Shown here: one piece after another, positions 6,240 through 6,917 of the stretch
Position numbering within the stretch: position 1 is the stretch's first letter
Layout of the letters: every line of letters starts with the position of its first letter
Assembly: GCA_944392185.1 (NCBI GenBank)
Contig: CALXVW010000001.1
Location: 1-6,917 of the forward strand
Direction of reading: 5' to 3'
Source: an uncultured Alphaproteobacteria bacterium
GTDB taxonomy: Bacteria > Pseudomonadota > Alphaproteobacteria > RF32 > CAG-239
DNA: 6,917 bases
Made by a program: the position numbers and the translations under genes
The notes under the pieces: model-generated
Seen by the model: only the letters and a program-made list of their open reading frames with translations
What the model was told of the DNA's origin: nothing
Database searches by the model: none

Positions 6240-6249
6240 AAAAAAAAAA
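6238..6249 (+). repeat. Homopolymer of 12 A at the rnr stop
   Basis: Twelve consecutive A bases begin with the last two bases of the in-frame TAA. The T of the stop lies 5' of the run, so length changes of the run could shift the downstream frame but cannot remove the stop. Such runs favour polymerase slippage and sequencing error. Confidence 0.95.
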
Positions 6250-6917
6250 CACCGCTTGGGTTCAACCTTATTGTGGCTATTGCCGATGTTGCTTTTTATG
6301 TGCGGCCGGGGAGTGCTTTGGACAGAGAAGCTTTCTCTCGGGGAAATTCTGTTTATCTGCCCAACATGGTGGTGCCGATGTTGCCGGAGAAACTCTCTAA
6401 TAATCTCTGCTCTTTGATGCCCCAAAAACCACGCGCCGCCATTGCCTGTTTGATGACGATTGATAAGGCTGGAAAACTCTTGACCTTTGAGTTTCAGCGC
6501 GCAGTTATAAAATCTGCCGCCAGGTTGACATATCGGCAAGTGCAAGATGCCATTGACGGCCATTTGCCGCAACTTGATAAATTCGTTGCTCCTTTATATG
6601 AGGCCTATCTGGCCTTGGCTAAAGCCAGAAAAGGACGCGGTGCGTTGGAGCTTTCAACGGTAGAAATTAAAATCAAGGTTGATAAAGACGGGCAAATCAA
6701 ATCCATTGCGCCGGAAGAAAATTTGGTCTCCAACCAGCTTATTGAAGAATTTATGGTGGCGGCTAACAACGCGGCGGCTCTGACTTTGGAGAAGTCTAAA
6801 CAACCGATTATGTTTAGGGTGCATGATTTGCCGCCGGAAGAAAAATTGGCCGATATGAAAGGGCTGCTTGAGAGTTTCAAAATGAGGCTGCCCGATAGAC
6901 CGGCCTTAAAGCCAGAG
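6240..6917 (+). pseudogene. rnr: Ribonuclease R, continuation of the RNB catalytic domain after the in-frame stop, cut by the window edge
   Basis: This stretch is in the same frame as the preceding piece and stays open for 226 codons to the right edge. It begins KKKTPLGFNLIVAIADV, the normal RNB sequence directly after the aspartate cluster. Recognisable family blocks follow: YVRPGSALD, RGNSVYLP (with the RNA-stacking Tyr, E. coli Y324), MVVPMLPEKLSNNLCSL, SAARLTY, GRGALEL, and LIEEFMVAANNAAA with FRVHDLP. No other disabling change is visible. It has no ribosome site or start codon at its beginning; the first in-frame candidates are GTG 6273 and ATG 6366, both inside conserved RNB sequence, so it is unlikely to be an independent gene. 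It is either the second half of a recently inactivated rnr, or one continuous gene with a sequence error or readthrough. The rest of RNB and the S1 domain would lie to the right. Confidence 0.75.

Noticed and set aside
6237..6249. Programmed slippage on the A run as a way to rescue rnr
   Set aside because: The T of the TAA precedes the run, so gain or loss of A bases leaves TAA in frame; slippage alone cannot bypass it.
6141..6880. Two minus-strand open frames opposite the second half of rnr
   Set aside because: They are antisense to well-conserved RNB-domain sequence and carry no recognisable domain.

Overview
The window is chromosomal DNA from a moderately AT-rich bacterium, most likely an alphaproteobacterium. 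The evidence is a dGTPase-like HD gene, an SPOR-domain protein and nagZ in one operon. In many alphaproteobacteria these are linked as dgt-argS-SPOR-nagZ-scpAB-tat (recalled from general knowledge, not searched). The SPOR protein also carries a PGGME...NQD.SVYD motif typical of that group. The lineage is probably uncultured or host-associated, but that is a guess from base composition and the shortened gene cluster.

Layout. (1) Positions 1-460, minus strand: the N-terminal 153 residues of a low-complexity protein built from Gly-aromatic-Asp/Asn pentapeptides interrupted by a regular heptapeptide. It runs off the left edge and has its own good sigma70-type promoter at 515-543. (2) Positions 642-667: a strong hairpin terminator. 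(3) Positions 671-4745, minus strand: a five-gene operon, in transcription order dgt, SPOR protein, M50 site-2-type protease, nagZ, and a 58-residue membrane protein that was below the usual ORF length cut-off and is loosely TatA-like in layout. Spacing is tight after the SPOR gene (1, 11 and 24 nt). (4) Positions 4746-4815: a short divergent promoter region. (5) Plus strand from 4816: exodeoxyribonuclease III (xth), overlapping by 4 nt the start of an RNase R gene (rnr) that runs off the right edge.

How they fit together. The minus operon joins nucleotide-pool control (dGTPase) with envelope functions: SPOR binding to septal peptidoglycan, membrane proteolysis and muropeptide recycling by NagZ. 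The plus operon holds nucleic-acid enzymes (AP endonuclease/3' exonuclease and 3'-5' exoribonuclease).

Main oddities. The rnr reading frame carries one in-frame TAA immediately after the catalytic aspartate cluster, at the 5' edge of a 12-A run, with an intact, well-conserved RNB domain continuing in the same frame. The same RNase R also lacks the usual N-terminal winged-helix region. The repeat protein has a clear higher-order repeat structure. No CRISPR array, tRNA, rRNA or insertion sequence was seen. No gene-free stretch exceeds 300 bases; the longest, 461-670, holds the terminator and a promoter. No clearly new multi-gene system is evident; the repeat protein is the least explained element.
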